Shown here in pieces: positions 25,247 to 34,437 of a stretch of 64,000 bases of DNA. The translations under genes were made by a program, and so were the position numbers. Source of the stretch: Streptomyces sp. RKAG290 (GTDB lineage: Bacteria; Actinomycetota; Actinomycetes; Streptomycetales; Streptomycetaceae); assembly GCF_023701695.1 (NCBI RefSeq), contig NZ_JAJOZC010000001.1:124001-188000 (forward strand), given 5' to 3'. Position 1 is the stretch's first letter, and every line of letters begins with the position of its first letter. The notes under the pieces are model-generated. The model was not told the DNA's origin. It ran no database searches and was given only the letters and a program-made list of their open reading frames with translations.

Positions 25247-26156
25247 CCCTCGCCCCCTCCCCCGCGCCGCCCGCTGCCGCCGCCGCGGGCACCGCCTCGC
25301 GGCCGTCCGCCCGCGTCGTGCGGCTCACCACCTCGCTGCGCCGGCTCCGGCGTAACCGGCTGGCCCTGGTAGGCGCGGTGCTGTCCGCGGTGTTCGTGCT
25401 CGTCGCCCTGCTCGCGCCGCTGCTGGCCCCCTACGACCCGGCCCGGCCGGACTTCGAGGCGGCGCTCATGGAACCGAGCTGGTCGCACTGGCTCGGCACG
25501 GACGACCTGGGCCGTGACCAGCTCTCCCGGGTACTGGTGGGAGTCACCGCCTCCATGCAGGTCGGTGTGCTGGCCGTGCTCCTGGCCTTCGTGGTCGCCG
25601 TCCCGCTCGGGCTGGTGGCCGGCTACTACGGCCGGTTCGCCGACACGGCGGTCTCCCGGCTGACCGACACCATGCTTGCCTTCCCCTTCCTGGTCCTGGC
25701 CGTGGGCCTCGCCGCCGTGATGGGTCCCTCGCTGGAGAACGCGACGCTCGCGATCGGCATCTCGCAGATCCCGGGAATCGTCCGCGTCACCCGCGCCGAG
25801 ACCCTGCGGCTCAAACACCTGGACTACGTCGGTGCCGCGGTGGCCAACGGCGGCGGCGACGGCGTCATCCTGTTCCGCCACATCCTGCCGAACGCGACAT
25901 CGACGCTGATCGTGCAGGCCACCGTCGGCATCCCGTCCGCCATCATCGGCGAGGCGGTGCTCAGCTTCCTCGGTCTCGGGGTGCAGCCGCCCTCCCCCTC
26001 GCTCGGCGTGATGCTCTCCAGCGCCCAGCCCTTCATCGCGGACGCGCCCTGGATGGCGGTCTTCCCCGGCCTGGTCATCGTGCTCGCCACCCTGGCGTTC
26101 AACCTGCTCGGTGACGGCGTACGCGACATCCTCGACCCCGCGGAGGTTCCCGGTGA
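25243..26156 (+). CDS. ABC importer permease, DppC/OppC type, frameshifted at its C-terminus as sequenced
   Basis: ATG 25243 overlaps the DppB stop (ATGA). The N-terminal cytoplasmic segment and first helix (RLALVGAVLSAVFVLVALLA), the extracytoplasmic GTDDLGRDQLSRVLVG signature of OppC proteins, five further helices and the EAA region (RAETLRLKHLDYVGAA) are all in frame. The family normally ends just after GDGVRDILDP. Here that frame reads on for some 230 codons of antisense-like sequence, whereas one added base near 26148-26152 gives an end EVP plus one residue and TGA 26154-26156, overlapping the next GTG as GTGA like its neighbours. So the true protein is about 304 residues and a one-base loss is inferred. 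Confidence 0.85.
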
Positions 26157-27229
26157 CCGAAGTCGACACGTCCACCGTGACCCGGCCCGCCCCGGACGGC
26201 GGCACCTCGCCGGTGCTCCGGGTCCGCGACCTGACCGTCTCCTTCCACGGCGCGGAGCGCACCGTGCACGCGGTGGACGGGGTCTCCTACGACCTGGCGC
26301 CCGGCGAAGTACTGGCCGTGGTCGGCGAGTCCGGCTGCGGCAAGTCCGTCACGTCCATGGCGGTGATGGGGCTGCTGCCGCCGACCGCCCGGATCGGCGG
26401 ATCCATCACCCTGGACGGGCAGGAGCTCGTCGGGGCCCCGGAGAAGCAGCTGCGGTCGCTGCGCGGCCGCCGCCTCTCGATGATCTTCCAGGAGCCGATG
26501 ACCTCACTCAATCCGGTCCTCACCGTGGGACGGCAGATCACCGAAGTCCTCATCCGCCACCAGGGTCTGAGCCGGCGCGCGGCCAAGGAGCGGGCCGTCG
26601 AGCTGCTCGACGTCGTCGGTATCCCGGCGCCGCGCAAGCGGGTCGACGAATACCCGCACCAGCTGTCCGGCGGCATGCGGCAGCGGGTGATGATCGCGAT
26701 CGCGGTGGCGTGCGACCCCGCGGTGCTGATCGCGGACGAACCGACGACGGCCCTCGACGTGACGGTGCAGGCCGGCATCCTCGACGTGCTCCGGTCCCTG
26801 CGGGACCGGCTCGGCACCGCAGTCGTGCTGATCACCCATGACCTCGGGGTCGTCGCGGACACCGCGGACCGGGTACTGGTGATGTACGCGGGCCGCCCGG
26901 TCGAACAGGCCTCGGTGGACGAGCTGTTCACCTCGCCGCAGCATCCGTACACCCGGGGTCTGCTCGGTGCCGTGCTGCGTCCGGGCAGCCGGGGCGCGGG
27001 CGGAAGGGCGCGGCTGAACGAGATACCCGGGCTGGTGCCCGACCTGCGCGAACAGCCGCGTGGGTGCAGCTTCGCGCCGCGCTGTGCCTCGGCCGACGAC
27101 AGCTGTCTGACGAGCCGTCCGCCGCTGAACAGGTCCGCCGGCACCCACCTGATCGCCTGCTACCACCCGGCCGATGCGACCGGGCCCGACCAGTCCCGAC
27201 CCGACGCGAGCAAGGGAACCGCCCGATGA
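26153..27229 (+). CDS. ABC importer ATP-binding protein, DppD/OppD type
   Basis: 358 residues. Walker A GESGCGKSV, signature LSGGMRQRVMIAIA, Walker B AVLIADEP, and a C-terminal oligopeptide/dipeptide transporter domain with spaced cysteines (GCSFAPRCASADDSCL), which in some homologues bind an iron-sulfur cluster. Start GTG 26153 fits the GTGA overlap; longer readings upstream only extend into the permease gene. Confidence 0.92.
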   Translation: MTEVDTSTVTRPAPDGGTSPVLRVRDLTVSFHGAERTVHAVDGVSYDLAPGEVLAVVGESGCGKSVTSMAVMGLLPPTARIGGSITLDGQELVGAPEKQLRSLRGRRLSMIFQEPMTSLNPVLTVGRQITEVLIRHQGLSRRAAKERAVELLDVVGIPAPRKRVDEYPHQLSGGMRQRVMIAIAVACDPAVLIADEPTTALDVTVQAGILDVLRSLRDRLGTAVVLITHDLGVVADTADRVLVMYAGRPVEQASVDELFTSPQHPYTRGLLGAVLRPGSRGAGGRARLNEIPGLVPDLREQPRGCSFAPRCASADDSCLTSRPPLNRSAGTHLIACYHPADATGPDQSRPDASKGTAR

Positions 27230-28278
27230 CCGCCAGCCTCACCCCACCCGCCGGCCCGGCGGGATCCGTCACCCCGGTGCTGGACGTCCAAGGCCTGAAG
27301 CGGCACTTCGACGGGGCGGGTGGCACCGTGAAGGCGGTGGACGGGGTGTCGTTGACGATACTGCCCGGCGAGGTCGTGGGCCTCGTCGGGGAGTCGGGCA
27401 GCGGCAAGTCCACGGTGGGGCGCTGCGTGGTCCGCCTCGACCGGCCGACCGACGGCAGCGTGGCGATCAACGGCACGGATGTCACGACGCTCCCGCCGCG
27501 CGCGCTCAGGCCGTTGCGCAAGGACTTCCACCTGGTGTTCCAGGACCCCTCGTCCTCGCTGAACCCGCGGATGACCATTCGGCAGATCATCGCGGAGCCG
27601 CTGCGGCTGCACGGCATGGCGACCCGCGCCGAGGCCGCTCGGCGGGTGGACGGGCTGCTCGCCCAGGTGGGCCTGCGGCCCGAACTGGCCGACCGCAACC
27701 CCCATGAGCTCTCCGGCGGCCAGCGCCAGCGTGTGTCCATCGCGCGTGCGCTGGCGGTCGATCCCGCGCTCCTGGTCGCCGACGAGCCGACCTCGGCACT
27801 CGACGTGTCCGTGCAGGCCTCCGTCCTCAACCTGCTCGCGGACCTGCAGCGGGAGCGTGGCTTCGGCTGTCTCTTCATCACCCACGACCTGGCGGCGGTG
27901 GAGTACCTGGCGGACCGCATCGCGGTGATGTATCTGGGCCGGATCGTCGAACAGGCCCCGGCCGCCGAGCTGTTCGCCGCCCCCAAGCATCCGTACACGC
28001 AGGCACTGCTGTCGGCGGCCCCGGTGCCCGACCCGGCCGAGCAGCGCGGCCGCCGCCGGATCGTGCTCGGCGGTGACCTGCCCAGCCCGCTGGACCCGCC
28101 GCCCGGCTGTCACTTCCACACGCGGTGCCCGCTGGCCACGGAGCGGTGCCGTACGGAGGCGCCGGTGCTGCGCACCCTGCCCGCCGAGGAGGGTGCCGAT
28201 GCGGTCCCGCGGGAGGTGGCGTGCCACCTCGCCGCCGAGGACGGCAGTGTGCCGGACGCCGCGAAGGCGGTCGCGTAA
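27226..28278 (+). CDS. ABC importer ATP-binding protein, DppF/OppF type
   Basis: 350 residues, starting ATG 27226 in an ATGA overlap with the previous gene. Walker A GESGSGKST, signature LSGGQRQRVSIARA, Walker B ALLVADEP, and the C-terminal cysteine motif PGCHFHTRCPLATERC. It completes the five-gene importer. Whole operon 22665-28278, all genes overlapping by 4 bases once the DppC frame is repaired, indicating strict coupling. Confidence 0.92.
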   Translation: MTASLTPPAGPAGSVTPVLDVQGLKRHFDGAGGTVKAVDGVSLTILPGEVVGLVGESGSGKSTVGRCVVRLDRPTDGSVAINGTDVTTLPPRALRPLRKDFHLVFQDPSSSLNPRMTIRQIIAEPLRLHGMATRAEAARRVDGLLAQVGLRPELADRNPHELSGGQRQRVSIARALAVDPALLVADEPTSALDVSVQASVLNLLADLQRERGFGCLFITHDLAAVEYLADRIAVMYLGRIVEQAPAAELFAAPKHPYTQALLSAAPVPDPAEQRGRRRIVLGGDLPSPLDPPPGCHFHTRCPLATERCRTEAPVLRTLPAEEGADAVPREVACHLAAEDGSVPDAAKAVA

Positions 28279-28380
28279 CACCGCCGTCGGAGCCGGGGCC
28301 CGTACCGCCAACCGGGCCCCGCGCGCACGGATGACCGCGTCGTGCGGGTACGGCGCGGTCCTCTCGCTGCCCGCGGTGAC

Positions 28381-29502
28381 TCAGCCGGTCCTCCTCCGGT
28401 CGAACCACATCGTCCCGGCCACCGATACCAGTCCGGCCCAGAACAGCACGAGCGGGACCGTGCGTTGCGTCCAGGGGACCTGGGTGATCAGCAGCGCGCA
28501 GAGCATGGCGCACGCCGCCTGGCCCAGGACCACCCGCGCCCAGACGCGCCGCCGGACGAGCGAGTGCAGGTTGACCCGGACACCGGCGCGCAGTCGGCGC
28601 AGCCGCAGCAGTGCGCCCAGGACCCAGACGGCGGCCATCGGGACGAGGTCCCAGAGCCGCTGGCCGAGGACGAGCGGCAGCTCGCGCTGGGTCTCCCCGT
28701 CCGTCGCGAACAGATCGATGCCCGTGGCCGCGAGGGCGAGGCAGATCAGGGCCAGCCAGCGGACGCCGCGCAGCAGGCGGTAGGAAGCCTCGTCCAAGCC
28801 GCTCTGCATCGGCGCCGAGCCGGGAGCGGCGGCCAGTGCGTCGGCGTACAGGGTGGCAGCCTCCGTGGCGTTCACGCCGGGGGCGGTCGCCGCCTTCTTC
28901 GTCTGCCGGGCCAGGGCGTGCTCGTGCTGCGGGTCGAGCCGGAGTATGGCGAGATCCATCCGGTCGGCGACGCTCCGGTCGGCCGACATGTCGGCTATGA
29001 GCCATGCCACTTCGTAGGCGTACACCTCCTCGGGGCCCAGCCGGATGGCCTCCTGGGCGATCAGGTCGGACTCCCGCAGGGCGGCCACGAAGTCCTCGCG
29101 GCGGGTTTCGCCGCCGTTGGCCCGTCCGGAGCCGAGCACTCTGATGCGCCACAGCCAGTCGGCGAGCCGCGCATAGCCGAACCAGTACTCCGGCGCCAGG
29201 CGGATCACCTCACGGAGCACGCCCTCGGTCTCCGGGAAACGGCCGCCCACGCGCAGGGCGCGCGCGTGCATGAGGAGGGCCCCGATGTCCTCGGCATCCA
29301 GGAGCAGCGCCTGCTCGGTCGCTTCCAGTGCCTTGTCGCCGTTCTCGTCGCCGAGATGGCTCCGGGCGAGTTCGACCCAGGCCCGGACGTCCTCGGGGTC
29401 CTCCGTGAGCCGGCGGGCCAGCAGCTCCCTGGCCTCCTCGTAACGCGTGAGATCGATGAGCAGGTCGGCCCGCTCGACGGCGGGGTGCACGGACGCGGTC
29501 AC
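28381..29502 (-). CDS. TPR-repeat protein with C-terminal membrane helices
   Basis: 373 residues. The first 200 form tetratricopeptide-like helical pairs (YEEARELLARRLTEDPEDVR, GDKALEATEQALLLDAEDIG, RFPETEGVLREVIRLAPEYW). Four hydrophobic segments fill the C-terminal third (WLALICLALAATGIDLF, VPMAAVWVLGALL, AACAMLCALLI, VLFWAGLVSVAGTMWF). GTG 29502 overlaps the stop of the AAA+ ATPase gene (GTGA). No enzymatic motif is seen. The pair suggests a membrane-bound TPR adaptor serving the ATPase, which itself has N-terminal TPRs. Function unknown. Confidence 0.82.
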   Translation of the reverse strand: MTASVHPAVERADLLIDLTRYEEARELLARRLTEDPEDVRAWVELARSHLGDENGDKALEATEQALLLDAEDIGALLMHARALRVGGRFPETEGVLREVIRLAPEYWFGYARLADWLWRIRVLGSGRANGGETRREDFVAALRESDLIAQEAIRLGPEEVYAYEVAWLIADMSADRSVADRMDLAILRLDPQHEHALARQTKKAATAPGVNATEAATLYADALAAAPGSAPMQSGLDEASYRLLRGVRWLALICLALAATGIDLFATDGETQRELPLVLGQRLWDLVPMAAVWVLGALLRLRRLRAGVRVNLHSLVRRRVWARVVLGQAACAMLCALLITQVPWTQRTVPLVLFWAGLVSVAGTMWFDRRRTG

Positions 29503-30734
29503 AGCTTGCGCCTCTTCTTCAGGTAGGCCACCAGGTCGTCGTACATGCCGCCCTCGTTGGCGAACTTCGCCACGTTCCGCGCGGAGGCGAACCATGGTTC
29601 GGCGGAGGCCACCACATCCTTCGCGGCGGCGAGCAGGTCCGCCATGCCGATCATCCGCACGGTTCCGGAGCGGGCCGAGTCCAGCAGGGCGCGCTCGGCC
29701 GCCGACTCGCAGACATGGGCCAGATCCGCGCCGGACAGCCCGTCGGTGACCTTGACCAGCTTGCCCAGGTCGACGTTCTCGATGGGCCGGTCCCGCAGGT
29801 GGTAGCGGAGGATCGCCTCCCGGGCGGGTCCGTCGGGCGGGAGCACCAGGATCGTCCTGTCCAGCCGGCCGGGGCGGCGCAGCGCGTTGTCCACGTCCCA
29901 GGGCACGTTGGTGGCCGCGAGGACGAACACGCCCTCGTTCGCCGCCGAGTCGATGCCGTCCAGTTCGCCGAGCAGCTGGTTGACGACGTTGCGCATGCCA
30001 CTGTGCCCGGTGCGGCTGCGCTTGGCGCCGAGGGCGTCCAGCTCGTCAAGGAAGACCACGCACGGCGCCTGTCGGCGAGCGGTCTCGAAGACCTCGTGCA
30101 TGTTGCGCTCGGAGTTGCCCATCCACATGTCGAGCACGTCGTTCACGGACACCGACAGGAAGGCTGCGCCGAGTTCGCCGGCCACCGCCCGCGCGATGAA
30201 CGTCTTGCCGCAACCGGGCGGCCCGTACAGCAGCAGGCCGCCGCGAAGGCTCTTGCCGTACAGCCTGCGCAGCTCGGGGTTACGGAGCGGGGCGAGAAAG
30301 GCCGCTTCCAGACGGTCCTTCACGTCCTGCATGCCACCGACGTCGGCCAGCCGCACGGCGCCCGGCCCCTCCACGTCCCACGCGTCGGCGTCCGAGGAGT
30401 CGTCCTGGCCGTCCGCGGGCACCGGCGTCTCGGCGAAGCGCGGCGGCACGGCGTCCCCGACCTGCTGCTCGGCGGCCTTCCAGTCGAACCCGGTTCGTGG
30501 GCGCGGGAGTTGTTCCGCAGCCGGGGCCGGTGCTCCCATCGCCCGGGTCATCAGTTCCCGGGCCTCGGTGTCGCCCGGCGCGTGCTGAAGGGCCACGGCC
30601 GCCTCGGCGACGGCCTCGTCGGACCGGTCCGCCTCCAGCAGGAGCCGGCCCAGGTGCAGCCGCAGGGGTACATCGGCGGGAGCGGCGGCGACCGCTGTCC
30701 GCAGGCTCTGTATGAGAGGGGAGTTGTCCGGCAT
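29499..30734 (-). CDS. AAA+ ATPase with N-terminal TPR-like region (CDC48/FtsH-like AAA domain)
   Basis: 411 residues. TPR-like helices cover about 1-65, an acidic linker 100-125, then one AAA domain: Walker A GPPGCGKT (171-178), Walker B VVFLDE (226-231), and the second region of homology ALRRPGRLDRTI with arginine fingers. This domain type remodels proteins. No protease or second AAA domain is present. It is leaderless or nearly so, with TAGGCT seven bases before ATG 30734. Cotranscribed with the TPR membrane protein downstream; the two form an uncharacterised module. Confidence 0.87.
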   Translation of the reverse strand: MPDNSPLIQSLRTAVAAAPADVPLRLHLGRLLLEADRSDEAVAEAAVALQHAPGDTEARELMTRAMGAPAPAAEQLPRPRTGFDWKAAEQQVGDAVPPRFAETPVPADGQDDSSDADAWDVEGPGAVRLADVGGMQDVKDRLEAAFLAPLRNPELRRLYGKSLRGGLLLYGPPGCGKTFIARAVAGELGAAFLSVSVNDVLDMWMGNSERNMHEVFETARRQAPCVVFLDELDALGAKRSRTGHSGMRNVVNQLLGELDGIDSAANEGVFVLAATNVPWDVDNALRRPGRLDRTILVLPPDGPAREAILRYHLRDRPIENVDLGKLVKVTDGLSGADLAHVCESAAERALLDSARSGTVRMIGMADLLAAAKDVVASAEPWFASARNVAKFANEGGMYDDLVAYLKKRRKL

Positions 30735-30741
30735 GATCCAC

Positions 30742-30747
30742 AGCCTA
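30742..30747 (-). promoter_or_regulatory. -10 box of the leaderless AAA+ ATPase promoter
   Basis: TAGGCT on the minus strand followed by seven bases and ATG 30734; the same box and spacing as before galE. Confidence 0.55.
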
Positions 30748-30801
30748 ACGTCGCCGCGCAGGCCCCAGGAGACGCCGGGTGCCGGTCGTCCTGGATCACG
30801 C

Positions 30802-30835
30802 ACAAGCGCGTCCGGCCGGGGCCGGACGCGCTTGT
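30802..30835 (-). terminator. Terminator of the amidohydrolase operon
   Basis: Near-perfect hairpin with arms ACAAGCGCGTCCGGCC and GGCCGGACGCGCTTGT, about 55 bases beyond the stop of the leftward cytosine-deaminase-like gene. Confidence 0.8.
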
Positions 30836-30890
30836 AGGGTGCCTGGTCCGGGCCGCCCGCGACTTCGCGGGCGGCGGCGGAGGACGCAGG

Positions 30891-32102
30891 TCAGCCGACC
30901 AGCTCCAGGCCGTCGGCGACGACCCGGCCGGCGTGCAGGACGGTTCGGTCGTCGCTGCGGTCCATGACGGCGGACGCCACCGTCTCGCCCTCGACCAGCA
31001 GCAGGTCGGCGCTGTCGCCCACGGCGAGGCCGGGCCGGTCGGAGACGGAGGTCAGCCGGGGCGGGCCGCCCTGGAGGATCGAGGCGCCGCCCCGGCTCGC
31101 GACGGCAACGCAGTGTTCGATCAGTTCGTCGGCGCGGTAGCGGTTGGTGAAGGCGAGCTGCCAGGTGCGGTCCAGCATGTCCCCGTTGCCGTACGGCGAC
31201 CAGAAGTCGCGCTGTCCGTCCTCGCCGAGGCCGACCCGTACCCCGGCGGCGGTCAGTTCGGCCATCGGCAGGGCGTGCTGCTGCTGGGCCGGCGCGATGG
31301 TCGCCATGGCGATGTCCAGCTCGGCGAACTCCTCGATGAGCCGGCGGGTGGTCGCCTCGTCGACGGTGCCGAGTTCGTAGGCGTGCGAGAGCGTCACCTG
31401 ACCGGCCATGCCGAGGGCGCGCACCCGCTCCAGGATGAGGTCGACGCTGAACACGCCGAGTGCGCCGGGCTCGTGGAGGTGGATGTCGATCGGGGCCTGG
31501 TGGCGCTCGGCGAGGCCGAAGACGACGTCGAGGTGGCGTACGGGGTCGCGGTCCAGGGTGCACGGGTCGATGCCGCCGACCACGGCGGCGCCGGCGGACA
31601 GGGCCTGGTCCATCAGTTCCGGAACGCCCTTCTCCTTGAACAGACCTGCCTGCGGGAAGGCCATGATCTCGACCTCGCACCGGCCGGCGTGCGCCTCCTT
31701 GGCTGCGAGAACACCCTCGAAACGCTCCAGACCGCAGTCCGCGTCGATCTGTGCGTAGCTGCGGACGCGGGTCGTGCCGCGTTCGATCATGCGGCCCAGG
31801 GTGTGCGTGGCCCGCTGCGCGACGCTCCACTCGTCCTCGCGCCAGTGCGCGCGGTCGTTCATGGTCATGCCCCAGACCCCGGGCTTGCCGGTGTGCGGGC
31901 GGAAGGGCAGACCGATGCGGGTCGAGTCGAGGTGGCAGTGGACGTCGGCGAACGACGGCAGCGCGAGCCGTCCCCGTCCGTCCACGGTCTCGCCCGTGAC
32001 GGTGCGGGCGGGGTCGTGCGGGGTGAGCGCCGCTATCACGCCGTCCTTGATCTCGATGTCGCAGGGCTCGCCGCCCCAGGGACGGACGTCTCTGATCAGC
32101 AT
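30891..32102 (-). CDS. Amidohydrolase family protein, cytosine-deaminase (CodA)-like
   Basis: 403-residue metal-dependent hydrolase. The metal motif is H55-x-H57 (FADVHCHLDS), with later ligands in PIDIHLHEPG, TLSHAYELG and the aspartate of GLGEDGQRD. The segment SHAYELG and overall length resemble CodA-type deaminases of cytosine and related N-heterocycles. ATG 32102 is preceded by GAGGAG at suitable distance. Last gene of a leftward operon with a second amidohydrolase and a GntR regulator. Substrate unproven; cytosine, isocytosine-like or other cyclic amides are possible. Confidence 0.87.
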   Translation of the reverse strand: MLIRDVRPWGGEPCDIEIKDGVIAALTPHDPARTVTGETVDGRGRLALPSFADVHCHLDSTRIGLPFRPHTGKPGVWGMTMNDRAHWREDEWSVAQRATHTLGRMIERGTTRVRSYAQIDADCGLERFEGVLAAKEAHAGRCEVEIMAFPQAGLFKEKGVPELMDQALSAGAAVVGGIDPCTLDRDPVRHLDVVFGLAERHQAPIDIHLHEPGALGVFSVDLILERVRALGMAGQVTLSHAYELGTVDEATTRRLIEEFAELDIAMATIAPAQQQHALPMAELTAAGVRVGLGEDGQRDFWSPYGNGDMLDRTWQLAFTNRYRADELIEHCVAVASRGGASILQGGPPRLTSVSDRPGLAVGDSADLLLVEGETVASAVMDRSDDRTVLHAGRVVADGLELVG

Positions 32103-32167
32103 GTGGTGCATCTCCTCGGTTGGTTGCCGGTGTCGGACGGTGGGATCGGGGGCGCGGCCGGATCGGG

Positions 32168-32851
32168 TCACTCCGCCGGAAGAACCTCGGCGAGGGTCGC
32201 CAGGGAGGGGCCGCGTCCACGCTCGATGTGCGCGTAGGAGAGGGCGTCCGCCAGGTCGGGCTTGCCCGCGTGGATCGCGGCGCAGATGTCCTGGTGCTCG
32301 GTGCACTGGACGCTCGGGTCGAGGCCGCCGGTGAGGGTGAACAGCCACTGCACCAGGCCGAGCGAGGGCTGCAGGGCGTCCTGGAGCAGCCGGTTGCCGG
32401 TCATCGCGACGATCTCCGCGTGCAGGGCCGTGTTCGCGGCGGGGATCTCGTGGACATCGCCGCGCCGGGTGGCGTCCTCGGCCGCCTCCATGAGCTCCCG
32501 CAGCCGTTCGCCGCCACGGCCGCCCGCGCAGGCCTCCGCGGCCCGGCGGGCGGCGAACACCTCCAGGCTCAGCCGGAGGTCGAAGAGTTCGGCCACATCG
32601 CGCAGCGAGAGGTTGCGCACCGACGCGCCGCGCCGCGGCGAGATGACCACGAGGCCCTCCCCGGTCAGCCGGGTGAGCGCTTCGCGGACGGGGATGCGTG
32701 AGAAGCCCAGGGCCTCCGACAGTTCGCGCTCCCGCAGGCGCACGCCCGGCGGGTACGCACCGGACATGATGCGGGCGCGGATCGTCCGCTCGGCATGATC
32801 GACGTGGGACGCACCGGCGTGGCACGCACCGGCCTCGGGCGAACCGGTCAT
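32168..32851 (-). CDS. GntR-family transcriptional regulator, FadR (FCD) subfamily
   Basis: 227 residues. The winged helix-turn-helix is at about 20-85 (RLRERELSEALGFSRIPVRE, ALTRLTGEGLVVISPRRGAS), followed by an all-helical FCD ligand domain with metal-site-like residues (RLSLEVFAARRAAE, NTALHAEIVAMTGN). ATG 32851 overlaps the upstream amidohydrolase stop by one base (TGATG). FCD GntR proteins bind palindromes of the TNGTnnnACNA kind. Sequences CTTGGYATACCAAG occur before this operon and before the ABC importer, so it probably represses both. The inducer is unknown, perhaps the transported compound. Confidence 0.9.
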   Translation of the reverse strand: MTGSPEAGACHAGASHVDHAERTIRARIMSGAYPPGVRLRERELSEALGFSRIPVREALTRLTGEGLVVISPRRGASVRNLSLRDVAELFDLRLSLEVFAARRAAEACAGGRGGERLRELMEAAEDATRRGDVHEIPAANTALHAEIVAMTGNRLLQDALQPSLGLVQWLFTLTGGLDPSVQCTEHQDICAAIHAGKPDLADALSYAHIERGRGPSLATLAEVLPAE

Positions 32852-34323
32852 CAGGAGGTCTCCTCGAACGGCGGGAACGTCGGCGGGAACAGCTCGTCGG
32901 TGCCCCGGCGGTGCAGGTCGCGCTCGCTGTAGGCCGCGCGCATGACCTCGAACAGTGCCTGGGCCCTGCGCCGCAGGTCGGCCAGGTCGATGCCCGGGAT
33001 CCGGCCGTCGGTCATGACGGGGCGCCCCGCCACGACGGAGTGGGTGGCCTGCCGGGCGGTGCCGTTGAGCAGGAAGGTGCGGACGGGGTCGTCCTGGACG
33101 CCGTCGCGGATGTCGTCCAGCCGGAACGCGACCAGGTCCGCCTGTGCGCCCGGCTCCAGTCGCCCGAGGTCGGCGCGCCCCAGTGCGCGGGCGCCGCCGA
33201 GTGTGGCCGCCTCGACGTAGTGCTCGGCGGGCGCGGCGTCCGCGCGCCCGTCGACGACCTTCGCGAGGTGGACGCCCACGTCCATACCCCGGATCAGGTC
33301 CGGCGGGAAGGAGTCGGTGCCCAGGCACAGGTTGATCCCGGCCCGCCGGTAGGCGCCGAAGGAGTGCAGGACCTGGCCGTAGCGCAGCGAGGTCTGCGGG
33401 CAGTGGACGACCGAGACGTCCGCCGCGGCGAGCGTGGCCAGGTCGCCGCGGTCCTCGCCGTGCACGCCCGGGTGGCGGTCGGTCACGATGCCGTGCGGCA
33501 CGAGGAGCCGGGTGTCCAGCAGGCCCGTGCGGGCGAGCAGGCCCAGGGGCGTGGTGCCGTGCAGGTCCCTCACGTGGTCCCGTTCGAGGATGCCCTGCAG
33601 GCAGTGCAGCCGGACGAGGACGTCGCGCCGTCCGGCGACCTCGGCGGTCTCGCGCAACAGCTCTTCGGTGAGTGTCTCGATGCGGCACGGCAGCAGCACG
33701 CCGTTGACCAGCGGGTCGCCGAGGCCGGCCACGTGGTCGAGGAAGCGCTCCGCGTCCCGCAGCCCGGCGCGGCCGCGGTCCTCGTCGAAGGCGACCCCGC
33801 GGGCGCCGTCGGGCAGCGCCACGTTGACGCCGGACCGGTAGGCGGGCCCCAGATAGCCCCGCAGGCCGATCCGACGTGAGGTCTCCGCCGTCGTGACGAG
33901 CTCGTCGTACGGCTCGGCCCAGTCGCTGTGGACCTCCGAGGCGATGGGCATGTACGTGGTGATGCCGTGCAGGGCCAGCTGGACGAGTGCGTACTCGCGG
34001 ACGGTGGCCCGCTGCGCCGGTGTGAAGACGGGCCGGCGGCGGTGGTCGAAGTACTCCTGGGACCAGGCGAGTCCCGCAGCACGTTCGCGGGGCGCCCAGG
34101 AGTCCAGGACGAGATGGTCGATGTCGGTGAGGGCGTCCAGATCGATGAGCCCTGGCATCACCAGCGCCTCACCGAGGTCCAGTTCCGCGTCCACCGGACC
34201 GTCGTACCCCGTGCCGACGTACGCGATCGTGTCGTCCTCCCACACGATCTCGCCGTCGCGCAGCAGCGCGTGCCGGCCGCCGCGGTGGGCGAGGACGTGG
34301 GTGGCGCGCCAGCGGGTTCGCAC
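32851..34323 (-). CDS. Amidohydrolase family protein (ATZ/TRZ chlorohydrolase-like) with altered metal motif
   Basis: 490 residues. The TIM-barrel amidohydrolase pattern includes LVRLHCLQG (strand-5 His), LLVPHGIV (strand-6 His) and LCLGTDSFPPD (strand-8 Asp). The first-strand HxH that normally follows PGxID is missing: the sequence reads PGLIDLDALTDIDH, with Asp and Leu at those positions. It may use a different metal arrangement or be specialised. GTG 34323 has AGGAGG four bases upstream. First gene of the operon with the GntR regulator and cytosine-deaminase-like enzyme, under two GntR-type operators. Confidence 0.85.
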   Translation of the reverse strand: MRTRWRATHVLAHRGGRHALLRDGEIVWEDDTIAYVGTGYDGPVDAELDLGEALVMPGLIDLDALTDIDHLVLDSWAPRERAAGLAWSQEYFDHRRRPVFTPAQRATVREYALVQLALHGITTYMPIASEVHSDWAEPYDELVTTAETSRRIGLRGYLGPAYRSGVNVALPDGARGVAFDEDRGRAGLRDAERFLDHVAGLGDPLVNGVLLPCRIETLTEELLRETAEVAGRRDVLVRLHCLQGILERDHVRDLHGTTPLGLLARTGLLDTRLLVPHGIVTDRHPGVHGEDRGDLATLAAADVSVVHCPQTSLRYGQVLHSFGAYRRAGINLCLGTDSFPPDLIRGMDVGVHLAKVVDGRADAAPAEHYVEAATLGGARALGRADLGRLEPGAQADLVAFRLDDIRDGVQDDPVRTFLLNGTARQATHSVVAGRPVMTDGRIPGIDLADLRRRAQALFEVMRAAYSERDLHRRGTDELFPPTFPPFEETS

Positions 34324-34400
34324 GGGGCCTCCTGCGGGTGCGGTGTCCGGACCGCTCCGGCCGCAGGGCAGTACCCGGCCGGAGCAAGGCGACACTAACA

Positions 34401-34414
34401 CTTGGCATACCAAG
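34401..34414. promoter_or_regulatory. GntR-type operator, site C (amidohydrolase operon)
   Basis: CTTGGCATACCAAG: arms CTTGG and CCAAG are perfectly complementary around CATA. It lies 78 bases before the first amidohydrolase start. Best full match to the shared consensus. Confidence 0.68.
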
Positions 34415-34437
34415 CGCCCCTCACACTCAGGAGTTAT

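Noticed and set aside
26157..26841. Fusion of the DppC-type permease to a long C-terminal extension
   Set aside because: The extension is out of frame with the DppD gene it crosses and has shadow composition; a one-base loss near 26150 explains it better.
29715..32237. 840-codon plus-strand frame opposite the AAA+ ATPase and the cytosine-deaminase-like gene
   Set aside because: Antisense of two genes with clear motifs; no ribosome site or family resemblance.
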